DNA from: Methylotenera sp.
GTDB lineage: Bacteria; Pseudomonadota; Gammaproteobacteria; Burkholderiales; Methylophilaceae
Length of the DNA: 64,000 nucleotides
Assembly (NCBI RefSeq): GCF_030684185.1
Contig: NZ_JAUXOY010000014.1
Coordinates: forward strand, 94,001-158,000
Reading direction: 5' to 3'
The notes under the pieces were generated by a model. The model did not search any database and was not told where the DNA came from. It saw nothing but the letters and a program-made list of their open reading frames with translations. A program made the position numbers and the translations under genes. Positions 11,741 through 19,384 of the stretch are shown piece by piece. The stretch's first letter is position 1, and every line of letters begins with the position of its first letter.

Positions 11741-11771
11741 AGCAATGCAGCAGCCGGCGGAAATGCTGCTT

Positions 11772-12896
11772 ATGAACCCCCTAGCCCCCTACGCTGCAAA
11801 CCCTAATCAAACACAAGGCCGCCAATTCAGCGAGCCGCCATCCGAAACCCGCAATGCCTTTCAGCGTGACCGCGACCGCATTATTCATTCAACTGCTTTT
11901 CGCCGCTTGGAATACAAAACTCAGGTCTTTGTGAACCATGAAGGTGATTTATTCCGCACGCGCTTAACACACAGCCTTGAAGTCGCTCAAATGGCGCGCG
12001 GTATCGCGCGTACACTTAACTTGCACGAAGATTTAACAGAAGCCATTGCCCTTGCGCACGATTTGGGTCACACACCGTTTGGCCATGCAGGGCAAGATGC
12101 ACTCAATGAATGTATGCGCGATTTCGGCGGTTTTGAACATAACCTGCAATCATTGCGCGTGGTTGAAAAGCTAGAGCAGCGTTATGCCGAGTTTGATGGC
12201 TTAAACCTCACGTTTGAAGTGCGGGAAGGCATACTAAAACATTGCGCTATTAAAAATGCAAAGCTATTAGGTGATGTCGGTAAGCGCTTTTTAGATAAGA
12301 CCAGCCCGAGTTTGGAGGCGCAGCTCACTAATTTTGCCGATGAAATCGCCTACAACAACCATGATATAGATGATGGCCTGCGCTCAGGTTTAATTACTAT
12401 AGAACAGTTGTCAAAAGTTACAATCTTTGCCGACAACCTAGCAATAGTAAAAACCAAATATCCTAAATTAGAACAAAAGCGCGTGATACACGAAACAGTC
12501 CGCCGCATGATAAACACATTGGTGGTAGATTTATGTACAAATAGCGAAGCCAATATAGCGCAACACCAACCTGCCAGCATCAATGACATACGCCAGTTGC
12601 CGCATTTAATCAGCTTTAGCAGCGTAGTGGCAGAGCAAAACCTCAAGCTCAAACAGTTTTTACGTAAAAACCTATATCACCATTACAAAGTAAATCGAAT
12701 GAGCGCAAAGGCTGCATGCATTGTGCGCGAACTATTTAATGCTTTTTATGAAAATACGGGCTTATTACCCAATGAATTTCAAGTTTATGCCGAAACTGAC
12801 AAAGCCCGCGCCGTTGCAGATTACATAGCCGGCATGACAGACCGCTTTGCCATACGCGAGCACCGTAAATTATTCACGGTAGAAGAGTATTTGTAA
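11772..12896 (+). CDS. dgt: dGTPase-like HD-domain deoxyguanosinetriphosphate triphosphohydrolase
   Basis: [31 protein letters not shown] motif; start set at [10 protein letters not shown]. The track ORF begins at 11745, just downstream of the REP pair. Confidence 0.93.
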   Translation: MNPLAPYAANPNQTQGRQFSEPPSETRNAFQRDRDRIIHSTAFRRLEYKTQVFVNHEGDLFRTRLTHSLEVAQMARGIARTLNLHEDLTEAIALAHDLGHTPFGHAGQDALNECMRDFGGFEHNLQSLRVVEKLEQRYAEFDGLNLTFEVREGILKHCAIKNAKLLGDVGKRFLDKTSPSLEAQLTNFADEIAYNNHDIDDGLRSGLITIEQLSKVTIFADNLAIVKTKYPKLEQKRVIHETVRRMINTLVVDLCTNSEANIAQHQPASINDIRQLPHLISFSSVVAEQNLKLKQFLRKNLYHHYKVNRMSAKAACIVRELFNAFYENTGLLPNEFQVYAETDKARAVADYIAGMTDRFAIREHRKLFTVEEYL

Positions 12897-12903
12897 TAAT
12901 CTT

Positions 12904-12960
12904 TCGCGGCTGCAAGCCGCTCCTACCTATACGCATTGTAGGAGCGGCTTGCAGCCGCGA
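12904..12960. repeat. REP pair, GTAGGAG type
   Basis: TCGCGGCTGCAAGCCGCTCCTAC...GTAGGAGCGGCTTGCAGCCGCGA. Confidence 0.9.
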
Positions 12961-13001
12961 ACAACCCAAATGGTCAATGACGCCACAATTTCACCACCGC
13001 A

Positions 13002-13061
13002 TTCGGGGCTACAAGCCCCTCCTACCAAGTGCGTTGTTGTAGGAGCGGCTTGCAGCCGCGA
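13002..13061. repeat. REP pair, GTAGGAG type
   Basis: TTCGGGGCTACAAGCCCCTCCTAC...GTAGGAGCGGCTTGCAGCCGCGA. Confidence 0.88.
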
Positions 13062-13084
13062 AAAAAGTAAATAAACCATAAAAA

Positions 13085-13546
13085 ATGAATTCAACAACAA
13101 AGTTGCTACAACCCAAACACCAAAAAGATTTGCGCAAAGGTCGCTATTCGGAAGTTAATCAAATTTATCACATTACAACTACCACCAAAAACCGCGCACC
13201 GATTTTTAGCGATTTTTCCTCCGCAAGAAAACTCATCAGCACTATACGAAAATCAGATGACTTAAACTTCACCAAAACCCTTGCGTTTGTCATTATGCCA
13301 GACCATATGCACTGGCTAATACAGCTAGATAACAATGCAACATTACAACGCATTATTCGTAGTATGAAATCACAAAGTGCCAAGGTAATTGGCATGCCAA
13401 TATGGCAAGCAGGCTATTACGACCATGCAATTCGTAAAGACGAAGATATACAGAATATTGCAAGATATATTGTAGCTAACCCCATACGCGCGGGCTTAGT
13501 TACAAAGGTGGGCGATTATCCGCATTGGGATGCGATTTGGTTGTAA
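13085..13546 (+). mobile_element. REP-associated tyrosine transposase (RAYT, Y1_Tnp/IS200-like)
   Basis: 153 aa; VNQIYHITTTTKNRAPIF, FVIMPDHMHWLIQL (HUH motif HMHWL), ARYIVANPIRAGLV; flanked by REPs on both sides. Confidence 0.93.
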
Positions 13547-13553
13547 CTTATAT

Positions 13554-13577
13554 GTAGGAGCGAATTTTAAATCGCGA
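13554..13577 (+). repeat. Single REP, variant stem
   Basis: GTAGGAGCGAATTTTAAATCGCGA. Confidence 0.8.
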
Positions 13578-13617
13578 AGGCAATGCCGCACACAACAACC
13601 ATCGCTTGCGCATCAAG

Positions 13618-13641
13618 GTAGGAGCGATCTTTAGATCGCGA
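13618..13641 (+). repeat. Single REP, variant stem
   Basis: GGTAGGAGCGATCTTTAGATCGCGA. Confidence 0.8.
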
Positions 13642-13720
13642 AAGCAACGGTGAATTAAGCCACCATTTTTCGCGGCCTTCAAATCCCGAAAGCAATGTAG
13701 CTAATAACAACCCATAACGT

Positions 13721-14014
13721 TCACAGTCTAGACTTCGCCGTATCATAAACTTTTAGTTTATCTCGCTTACCAACGGCAATCACAGTCACAAACACAATAT
13801 CATCTTCGACACGATAAACAAGTCTATAGCCAACACGTAAAAGTTTAATTTTGTAACAGTCCTGCATGCCTGATAAACCTGCGGCAGAAACGTGAGGAGC
13901 TTCAAGCCGCTCAATCAGTTTCTTCTTGAAAGGCTCTCGTACGCTATTGTCCAACTTTTTCCACTCTGCAAATGCCAGTTCGTGAAATCGTAGCTTATAG
14001 GTCATCAATCGCAA
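13721..14014 (-). CDS. RelE/ParE-superfamily toxin
   Basis: MTYKLRFHELAFAEWKKLDNSVREPFKKKL...GYRLVYRVEDDIVFVTVIAVGKRDK is characteristic of RelE; start taken as internal ATG of the track ORF. Confidence 0.9.
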   Translation of the reverse strand: MRLMTYKLRFHELAFAEWKKLDNSVREPFKKKLIERLEAPHVSAAGLSGMQDCYKIKLLRVGYRLVYRVEDDIVFVTVIAVGKRDKLKVYDTAKSRL

Positions 14015-14240
14015 CCTCAATAAACGGGCCACTGGCGCGTTCTTGAATGAGCTTAGCGTCTTCTAAATCTTCCATATGTGCGATGAGTCGTTCGTAATGC
14101 GCGGCAGGCAGCAAGTAAGCTTCTGGTCGGTTATGGTTAAGAATAGCAACAGGGCAATCATCAGCTAGCTTGATAACGCCGGCAAAGTTGCGCTTTAATT
14201 CAGTCACGCTTACAGTCATATTGCTGTAAATAGTATCCAT
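13995..14240 (-). CDS. Phd/YefM-family antitoxin
   Basis: MTVSVTELKRNFAGVIKLADDCPVAILNHNRPEAYLLPAAHYERL; overlaps the downstream toxin. Confidence 0.88.
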   Translation of the reverse strand: MDTIYSNMTVSVTELKRNFAGVIKLADDCPVAILNHNRPEAYLLPAAHYERLIAHMEDLEDAKLIQERASGPFIEVAIDDL

Positions 14241-14373
14241 AAAAACCTCGTAATATAAAAATAATGTGTTATTAGATGTTTAATTTAGCATTTAATTTAG
14301 CATTTAATTTAGGTTTAGTCCAGCAAATATCCACCAAACTAAATAAAATAGAATCCGACCCTATTTCTATTGC

Positions 14374-14452
14374 TTTCGCGATTTAAAAATCGCTCCTACA
14401 TAAAAACCCCATGGTTGAACGCATCTTGTAGGAGCGCAACTTGTTGCGCGAA
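14374..14452. repeat. REP pair with two different stems
   Basis: TTCGCGATTTAAAAATCGCTCCTACA...TTGTAGGAGCGCAACTTGTTGCGCGAA. Confidence 0.85.
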
Positions 14453-14695
14453 GGTGTTGGTGATGATGCGGAGAAGCCAAATACTGGCTCATCCGCGAGG
14501 CCACCGTCACCATTAAACCACCAGTGATAAATCCCCTCCTACATGACCCGGATGTTGCACATTTACAACAAATGTAAATATTTGTGACTAAAATGCAAAT
14601 AAATAGTTGTTTCAGCTAACTCGTTTAGGCATACTCTCATTCACCTTCTTAATGAAACCTATTCTGTTTGTAATATAAGAGCATAGAAAGCATTG

Positions 14696-14715
14696 AGAGA
14701 GTTTGCAAACTCTCT
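14696..14715. promoter_or_regulatory. Perfect 20-bp palindrome in the porin upstream/leader region
   Basis: AGAGAGTTTGCAAACTCTCT, with outer CATTG/CAATG pairing. Confidence 0.6.
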
Positions 14716-14780
14716 TGCCAGCAATGGTGAGGTAACTTAGTTATAAATACTATAAGCAATAACCTTTTAGGAGATTCAAT

Positions 14781-15944
14781 ATGAATAACACAATTAAATT
14801 AGCAGTGGCTTCAGCTTTATTAGCTGCAGCTTCAAGCGCAAACGCTGGCATCATGATTCCAGCTGGCGATTGGACATTGGACATCGGTGGTGTTGTAAAC
14901 GCTTACTACACAAGTACACGTGCTTCTGGTACAGCAACTGGTTTAGCTGGTGCAAATGATACTGGTACTAAAACAGCATCAAACATTACAACTGGTCTGT
15001 TACCAAACTACCTATCAGTTTCTGGTAAAACTCGTCAAAATGACTTAGATGTTGGTTTCACTATCAGCATCAATCCAGGTGCTTCAACAACACAATCTGG
15101 TATTCAGACAGCTCAACAAGAAAACCGTCAGGCATTCTTGACATTCGGTGATGCTTCATGGGGTTCTATCAAACTTGGTAAAGATTTAGGTATCTACGCT
15201 TCAGATGCTATCTTGAATGACATGACATTGTTAGGCGTGGGTTCTGCTGCTGGTATGTTAGCTGGTAACACAACAACATTAGGCCGTATCGGTACTGGCT
15301 TTATGTATGCTGACTGGAAATCACAAATCGCTTACTCATCACCAAACTGGAATGGTTTCAGCTTTACAGCTGGTGTAACACAGGCTTGGAACGGTACAGG
15401 CAATACTCAACGTGGTGGTTCAGAGCCAGCTTACGAAGGTAAAGCAAGCTATGCTTGGGCTGGCGACTTCGCTGGTAAAGTATGGGCTTCTGGACTTACA
15501 CAAAATGTTGAAGGTGCTGATGATAGAGCTAATGCATGGGACTTAGGCGCTACTGTAAATGTTGCTGGTTTTGGCTTAACTGGTTACTACGGCCAAGGTG
15601 AAGGTACTGGTACTACAGTATTGTTCAATCAAGGTTATGATCTTGCTGGTCAAGCACGTGATTCAGATGACTGGTACGTTCAAGGTACTTACACACTTCC
15701 AGGTGTAGGCACTAAATTGGGCGTAAGCTACGGCGAGTCAACATTAGATGGTAACGCAATTGATGCATTCAATGAAACACAAAACAGAATGTGGACTGTT
15801 GGTGCTTACCACCCATTGACAAAACACTTGAACTTGGTAGCTGAGTACTCAGATGTTAAAGGTGAATTTGATGGTAAAGTCGCTGGTACTTCTACAGAAG
15901 GTAAAACAAAAACTATCGCTTTAGGCGCAATCTTATTCTTCTAG
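14781..15944 (+). CDS. Outer-membrane porin (Gram-negative porin family)
   Basis: 387 aa; signal peptide MNNTIKLAVASALLAAASSANAG; GSIKLGKDLGIYASDAI; C-terminal IALGAILFF. Confidence 0.9.
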   Translation: MNNTIKLAVASALLAAASSANAGIMIPAGDWTLDIGGVVNAYYTSTRASGTATGLAGANDTGTKTASNITTGLLPNYLSVSGKTRQNDLDVGFTISINPGASTTQSGIQTAQQENRQAFLTFGDASWGSIKLGKDLGIYASDAILNDMTLLGVGSAAGMLAGNTTTLGRIGTGFMYADWKSQIAYSSPNWNGFSFTAGVTQAWNGTGNTQRGGSEPAYEGKASYAWAGDFAGKVWASGLTQNVEGADDRANAWDLGATVNVAGFGLTGYYGQGEGTGTTVLFNQGYDLAGQARDSDDWYVQGTYTLPGVGTKLGVSYGESTLDGNAIDAFNETQNRMWTVGAYHPLTKHLNLVAEYSDVKGEFDGKVAGTSTEGKTKTIALGAILFF

Positions 15945-15985
15945 GATAAGACAGGCAACAGCCTGTTGAGTTTAAAGTTATAAAT

Positions 15986-16016
15986 AAAAAACGGCATCTT
16001 CGGGTGCCGTTTTTTT
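15986..16016 (+). terminator. Porin terminator, copy T1
   Basis: AAAAAACGGCATCTTCGGGTGCCGTTTTTT; stem ACGGCAnnnnTGCCGT. Confidence 0.92.
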
Positions 16017-16071
16017 GTTTGCATTTTTTTGCTGAAATGATAGACTAACCTTAGTTTTAGGAGGGAAATAT

Positions 16072-16314
16072 ATGAGCGAAAAAATAGACAACTTAATACT
16101 TGAGCACTTGAAGACATTTCAAGCTGGGCAAAATCGCATTGAAAGCGAGCTAAAAGAAATTAAACATCGTGTGAGTAATTTAGAAGTTGGCGTTGCTGCA
16201 GTGCGGCGTGATGTAGCTCATTTTTCAACAGAACATGCCACACAATATATCAGCATTGATAGAATTAACGAGCGCATTGAGCGTATTGAAAAAAGGCTAG
16301 AGATAGCGTATTAA
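16072..16314 (+). CDS. Small coiled-coil hypothetical protein
   Basis: 80 aa, heptad-rich (IESELKEIKHRVSNLEVGVAAVRRDVAHF), RBS AGGAGG upstream. Confidence 0.7.
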   Translation: MSEKIDNLILEHLKTFQAGQNRIESELKEIKHRVSNLEVGVAAVRRDVAHFSTEHATQYISIDRINERIERIEKRLEIAY

Positions 16315-16363
16315 GCGTAGGGTGTGCAAAAAGTTTACCTTGCCCACCATAACAGTGTGCAAA

Positions 16364-16392
16364 TAAAAACGGCATCTTCGGGTGCCGTTTTT
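16364..16392 (+). terminator. Terminator copy T2
   Basis: TAAAAACGGCATCTTCGGGTGCCGTTTTTA. Confidence 0.9.
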
Positions 16393-16454
16393 ATTGGTTG
16401 CTTTCTTTATTTTCTTTCGCTAGACTATGTCAAGATAAATCCTAAGGGTTGCTA

Positions 16455-16699
16455 ATGGCTACCGTAACATTTGATACGCATAAATTTTTGCAAAAGTTAA
16501 AAGAAGCAGGTTTTGATGAAAAGCAAGCTGAGGTCTAACCGAAGCGATGCGTTCGGCAATTGATGAGTCTGAGTTAGTGACTAAAAAAGATTTGCAAATT
16601 GCACTGGCACCGATTAGTGCGGATTTGAACTTACTTAAATGGATGATGGGTGCTTTAATTGCGGTTGCAATAGCCAATTTCGCTAAACAGTATTTTTGA
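16455..16699 (+). pseudogene. Frameshifted coiled-coil gene (DUF1640-like)
   Basis: MATVTFDTHKFLQKLKEAGFDEKQAEV* then, in another frame, LTEAMRSAIDESELVTKKDLQIALAPISADLNLLKWMMGALIAVAIANFAKQYF*; a single-base deletion near GAGGTCTAACC explains the break. Confidence 0.8.
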
Positions 16700-16765
16700 T
16701 CGTAAAAATGGGGTCAGACACGATTTATGCTTAACTTAGAAACTACAAGTCATTAAAGTTATCAA

Positions 16766-16797
16766 TAAAAAACGGCATCTTCGGGTGCCGTTTTTTT
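16766..16797 (+). terminator. Terminator copy T3
   Basis: AATAAAAAACGGCATCTTCGGGTGCCGTTTTTTT. Confidence 0.9.
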
Positions 16798-16798
16798 A

Positions 16799-16823
16799 GG
16801 TAGGAGCGATTTTTAAATCGCGA
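16799..16823 (+). repeat. Single REP
   Basis: GGTAGGAGCGATTTTTAAATCGCGAA. Confidence 0.8.
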
Positions 16824-16850
16824 ATGCAATTTGTGGAGTATGATTAACCG

Positions 16851-17108
16851 ATGTATAGCAAAAGATTTTTGTTGGAAATTAGGCTCAGCCACCATGCGAA
16901 ATTGCGTATGGTTGAGCGTAGCATTACTGATGAAATTATCTTGGATTTAGTTGAAACTGGCATGACTCAGTATAAAGACGAAAAACGTTTGTGGATTTAT
17001 AAAGCCTATACAGATAGAAATGATAATTTATTATGCATTGCTGTTGTTATTGAGTCTGTTTTGGTGATTAAAACCGTGATGCACCATTTTGAACTGGAGC
17101 AAAAATGA
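16851..17108 (+). CDS. DUF4258-like small protein (candidate toxin)
   Basis: RLSHHAKLRMVERSITDEIILDLVETGMTQY...LLCIAVVIESVLVIKTVMHHF; ATGA overlap with the next ORF. Confidence 0.72.
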   Translation: MYSKRFLLEIRLSHHAKLRMVERSITDEIILDLVETGMTQYKDEKRLWIYKAYTDRNDNLLCIAVVIESVLVIKTVMHHFELEQK

Positions 17109-17305
17109 AAACACTTTATTACCCTGAAGATGATATTTTAGAACTTGTTTTTAATGATAAGCCAATTACGCGTGAAACTTCACAAGACTGGAATGTGAAT
17201 GTAAGTTATGCGGCTGATGGAAGTATCGTCCAAATGGTTATTTTAGACGCAGTAGCTGCTGGCTTGATTCCTTTTCATAGTGAGCAGTCTAAGTTGGCTG
17301 CCTAG
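17105..17305 (+). CDS. DUF2283-like small protein (candidate antitoxin)
   Basis: MKTLYYPEDDILELVFNDKPITRETSQDWNVNVSYAADGSIVQMVILDA. Confidence 0.75.
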   Translation: MKTLYYPEDDILELVFNDKPITRETSQDWNVNVSYAADGSIVQMVILDAVAAGLIPFHSEQSKLAA

Positions 17306-17338
17306 TTTGATGTAATTTGACCATTGTGAACAATAAAC

Positions 17339-17407
17339 TGGAAAATGGGGTCTGGAAAATGTGGAAAATGGGGTCAAATGTGGAAAATGGGGTCAGACAC
17401 GATTTAC
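17339..17407 (+). repeat. Tandem repetition of (GT)GGAAAATGGGGTC ending in GGGGTCAGACACGATTTA
   Basis: GGAAAATGGGGTCTGGAAAATGTGGAAAATGGGGTCAAATGTGGAAAATGGGGTCAGACACGATTTA. Confidence 0.85.
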
Positions 17408-17445
17408 GTCGAAGTGTAACCCTGTTGTAGTTTAAAGTTATAAAT

Positions 17446-17475
17446 AAAAAACGGCATCTTCGGGTGCCGTTTTTT
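17446..17475 (+). terminator. Terminator copy T4 (with the same upstream TTTAAAGTTATAAATAAA as T1)
   Basis: AAAAAACGGCATCTTCGGGTGCCGTTTTTTG. Confidence 0.92.
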
Positions 17476-17499
17476 GTTTTGGTACCACGGGCACTCCGA

Positions 17500-17580
17500 C
17501 CAGAGAAAACTGATAAGTGCCACTAAGCTAGCTTTGCTAGCAAGTGTTACTAATTTGCTAAGTGCTGTACCAGTGCTTGG
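17500..17580 (-). repeat. Inverse-orientation copies of the pilP-pilQ hairpin repeat unit
   Basis: Reverse complement reads TTAGTAACACTTGCTAGCAAAGCTAGC-TTAGTGGCACTTATCAGTTTTCTCTGG, matching TTAGNNNNNCTTRYYAGYNNNNCTRG. Confidence 0.65.
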
Positions 17581-17644
17581 CATCCCCGTAGAATATATCT
17601 GCTAAAGCAGATTATTCATACGTGAAAGCACTTGCAAAGTCGTA

Positions 17645-17735
17645 TGTAGGAGCGGCTTGCAGCCGCGAATCGCCATGCAAATAAGCGTCACCACAATAAT
17701 CACCATTGCCTTCTGGGCTACAAGCCCCTCCTACA
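17645..17735. repeat. REP pair (divergent stems)
   Basis: GTAGGAGCGGCTTGCAGCCGCGAA...GGGCTACAAGCCCCTCCTACA. Confidence 0.85.
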
Positions 17736-17750
17736 GGGTGCCGTTTTTTT
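17736..17750 (+). other. Truncated terminator remnant T5 (right arm only)
   Basis: GGGTGCCGTTTTTTT directly fused to REP ...CCCCTCCTACA; left arm ACGGCATCTTC absent. Confidence 0.75.
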
Positions 17751-17776
17751 ATTGCTAATGAAATCTTTTCGCTATA

Positions 17777-17794
17777 TGATATACATGTATATCA
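17777..17794. promoter_or_regulatory. Perfect 18-bp palindrome, probable TA autoregulatory operator
   Basis: TGATATACATGTATATCA just upstream of the antitoxin RBS GGAGATAAGT-ATG. Confidence 0.7.
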
Positions 17795-17809
17795 AACTTG
17801 GAGATAAGT

Positions 17810-18034
17810 ATGTTAGCCATTAGATTACCTGAAGATATAGAAAATAGATTAGACGTTTTAGCCAAAGCAACAGGACGTACTAAAACATTTTATGCGCGTG
17901 AAGCTATTTTAGAGTATTTAGAAGATTTAGAAGATTTATATTTAGCCGAGCAAAGATTAGCTGATATTCAGGCTGGGCGTAGTAAAACTTACACTTTAGA
18001 TGAAGTTAAAAGTCGTTTAGAGCTAGCAGACTAA
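17810..18034 (+). CDS. Ribbon-helix-helix antitoxin (RelB/CopG type)
   Basis: MLAIRLPEDIENRLDVLAKATGRTKTFYAREAILEYLEDLEDLYLAEQRL; start moved to ATG after RBS. Confidence 0.9.
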   Translation: MLAIRLPEDIENRLDVLAKATGRTKTFYAREAILEYLEDLEDLYLAEQRLADIQAGRSKTYTLDEVKSRLELAD

Positions 18035-18303
18035 TGCGTTGGAAAGTTATTGTAGATGATAAAGTTTTTAAAATGCTACAAAAGCTTGATAAGCCAGTAA
18101 CAGCACGCATTATTGACTTTATTGAAAACTGGTTGGCAGCGGCTGAAAATCCAAGAATACTTGGTGCTGCACTGCAAGGTGCAAAATTGGGCGAATACTG
18201 GAAATATCGCGTTGGTGACTACCGTATCATCGCTAATATAGATGATAGCCAAATTACAATTACGGTGGTTAGAATTGGCAATCGAAAAGAAGTGTATCGC
18301 TAG
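18034..18303 (+). CDS. RelE/ParE-family toxin
   Basis: KMLQKLDKPVTARIIDFIENWL...GEYWKYRVGDYRIIANIDDSQITITVVRIGNRKEVYR. Confidence 0.93.
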   Translation: MRWKVIVDDKVFKMLQKLDKPVTARIIDFIENWLAAAENPRILGAALQGAKLGEYWKYRVGDYRIIANIDDSQITITVVRIGNRKEVYR

Positions 18304-18349
18304 TTTTAGTCAACTTAACCCGCTAATCTCGTGCTGATAAGTTGAAAAT

Positions 18350-18769
18350 ATGAATCTATACCCCGTTACCGTAATCAATAATTTTTACGAAAACCCTGAT
18401 GCTATTTGACAATTCGCCTTAGCACAGCAGTATAAATTTCTCCATGAAGAAGGCGATATTGGCTATGTTTACCCTGGATGTAGAACAAAAGACTTAATAT
18501 GATTTAGATAGTGATTTACAAGAAAAAGTACTTAAAAAACTAGTTTCGGTATTTCATATTCCTGAGCATGATAGTATGCGCCGGGCGATTTCTTCAAGTT
18601 TTCAAAGTGTTTCAGAACAATATAGACAGGGTGTCATTCACACGGATAACAATACAATTTTTGCTGGAGTACTTTATTTAACACCGAATGCTCCACTCGA
18701 TTCTGCGGTGTACTTTAAAGCGTATAATTATTTGTTGCCAAATTTTGCCAAAGCATTTAGAGTATACGT
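18350..18769 (+). pseudogene. Decayed gene resembling DUF6445 / 2OG-Fe(II)-oxygenase-like proteins
   Basis: MNLYPVTVINNFYENPDAI*QFALAQQYKFLHEEGDIGYVYPGCRTKDL(frameshift)DLDSDLQEKVLKKLVSVFHIPEHDSMRRAISSSFQSVSEQYRQGVIHTDNNTIFAGVLYLTPNAPLDS; internal TGA plus frameshift. Confidence 0.72.
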
Positions 18770-18770
18770 T

Positions 18771-19016
18771 ATGAGCACTATGAATATTTCATTACCCGCA
18801 CCACTTAAAAACTTTGTTGATGAGCATGTCGCGGCAGCAGGTTACGGCACGTCTAGCGAATATGTCCGGGAATTAATACGTCGTGATCAAGACCGTTTGC
18901 ACTTACGTAGCTTGATAATTGAAGGCGCTAGTTCTTCAGTTGCTGGTGAGGCCGACAAACAGTATTTTTCTGATTTGCGCGCTGACATTAATAAACGATT
19001 AGCACAGCACGCCTAA
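18771..19016 (+). CDS. parD: ParD-like antitoxin
   Basis: MSTMNISLPAPLKNFVDEHVAAAGYGTSSEYVRELIRRDQDR; the track ORF (18576) wrongly includes the tail of the upstream pseudogene. Confidence 0.9.
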   Translation: MSTMNISLPAPLKNFVDEHVAAAGYGTSSEYVRELIRRDQDRLHLRSLIIEGASSSVAGEADKQYFSDLRADINKRLAQHA

Positions 19017-19342
19017 TGAAGAAGCTGGTTCGGCGTGCTCTAGCTGATGCTGATATTTTGGCTGCGCTGGATTATTACGTTGCTAACGCACCAGAATATG
19101 CACTTAGCTTTCTAGATGCTTTAGAGCATGCATACCAGCATATTCAAAAATTCCCTGCGACTGGCTCTCCACGTTACGCACATGAATTAGATTTGCCTGA
19201 ATTGCGTGTTTGGAGTTGCAATAAATTTCCGTATCTAGTCTTTTACGCTGAACATCCCAACCAAATTGAAATATGGCGAGTACTTCATAGCAGTCGTGAC
19301 ATTCCGATTTCGCTTCAGTTCGAAATCTTTACTAACGAATAG
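19016..19342 (+). CDS. parE: ParE-like toxin
   Basis: ADADILAALDYYVANAPEYALSFLDALEHAYQHIQKFPATGSPRYAHELDLPELRVW. Confidence 0.92.
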   Translation: MKKLVRRALADADILAALDYYVANAPEYALSFLDALEHAYQHIQKFPATGSPRYAHELDLPELRVWSCNKFPYLVFYAEHPNQIEIWRVLHSSRDIPISLQFEIFTNE

Positions 19343-19384
19343 GGGAAATGGGGTCAGACTCGATTTAATTGGCTGCCAAGTTAT

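Noticed and set aside
17339-17407. Integron attC site at the end of the DUF2283 cassette
   Set aside because: No integron integrase seen and no recognisable R'/R'' core site pairs; kept only as a recurrent cassette-end motif
18576-18770. N-terminal extension of the parD ORF in the track
   Set aside because: Belongs to the decayed upstream gene; ParD family start is MSTMNISLP at 18771
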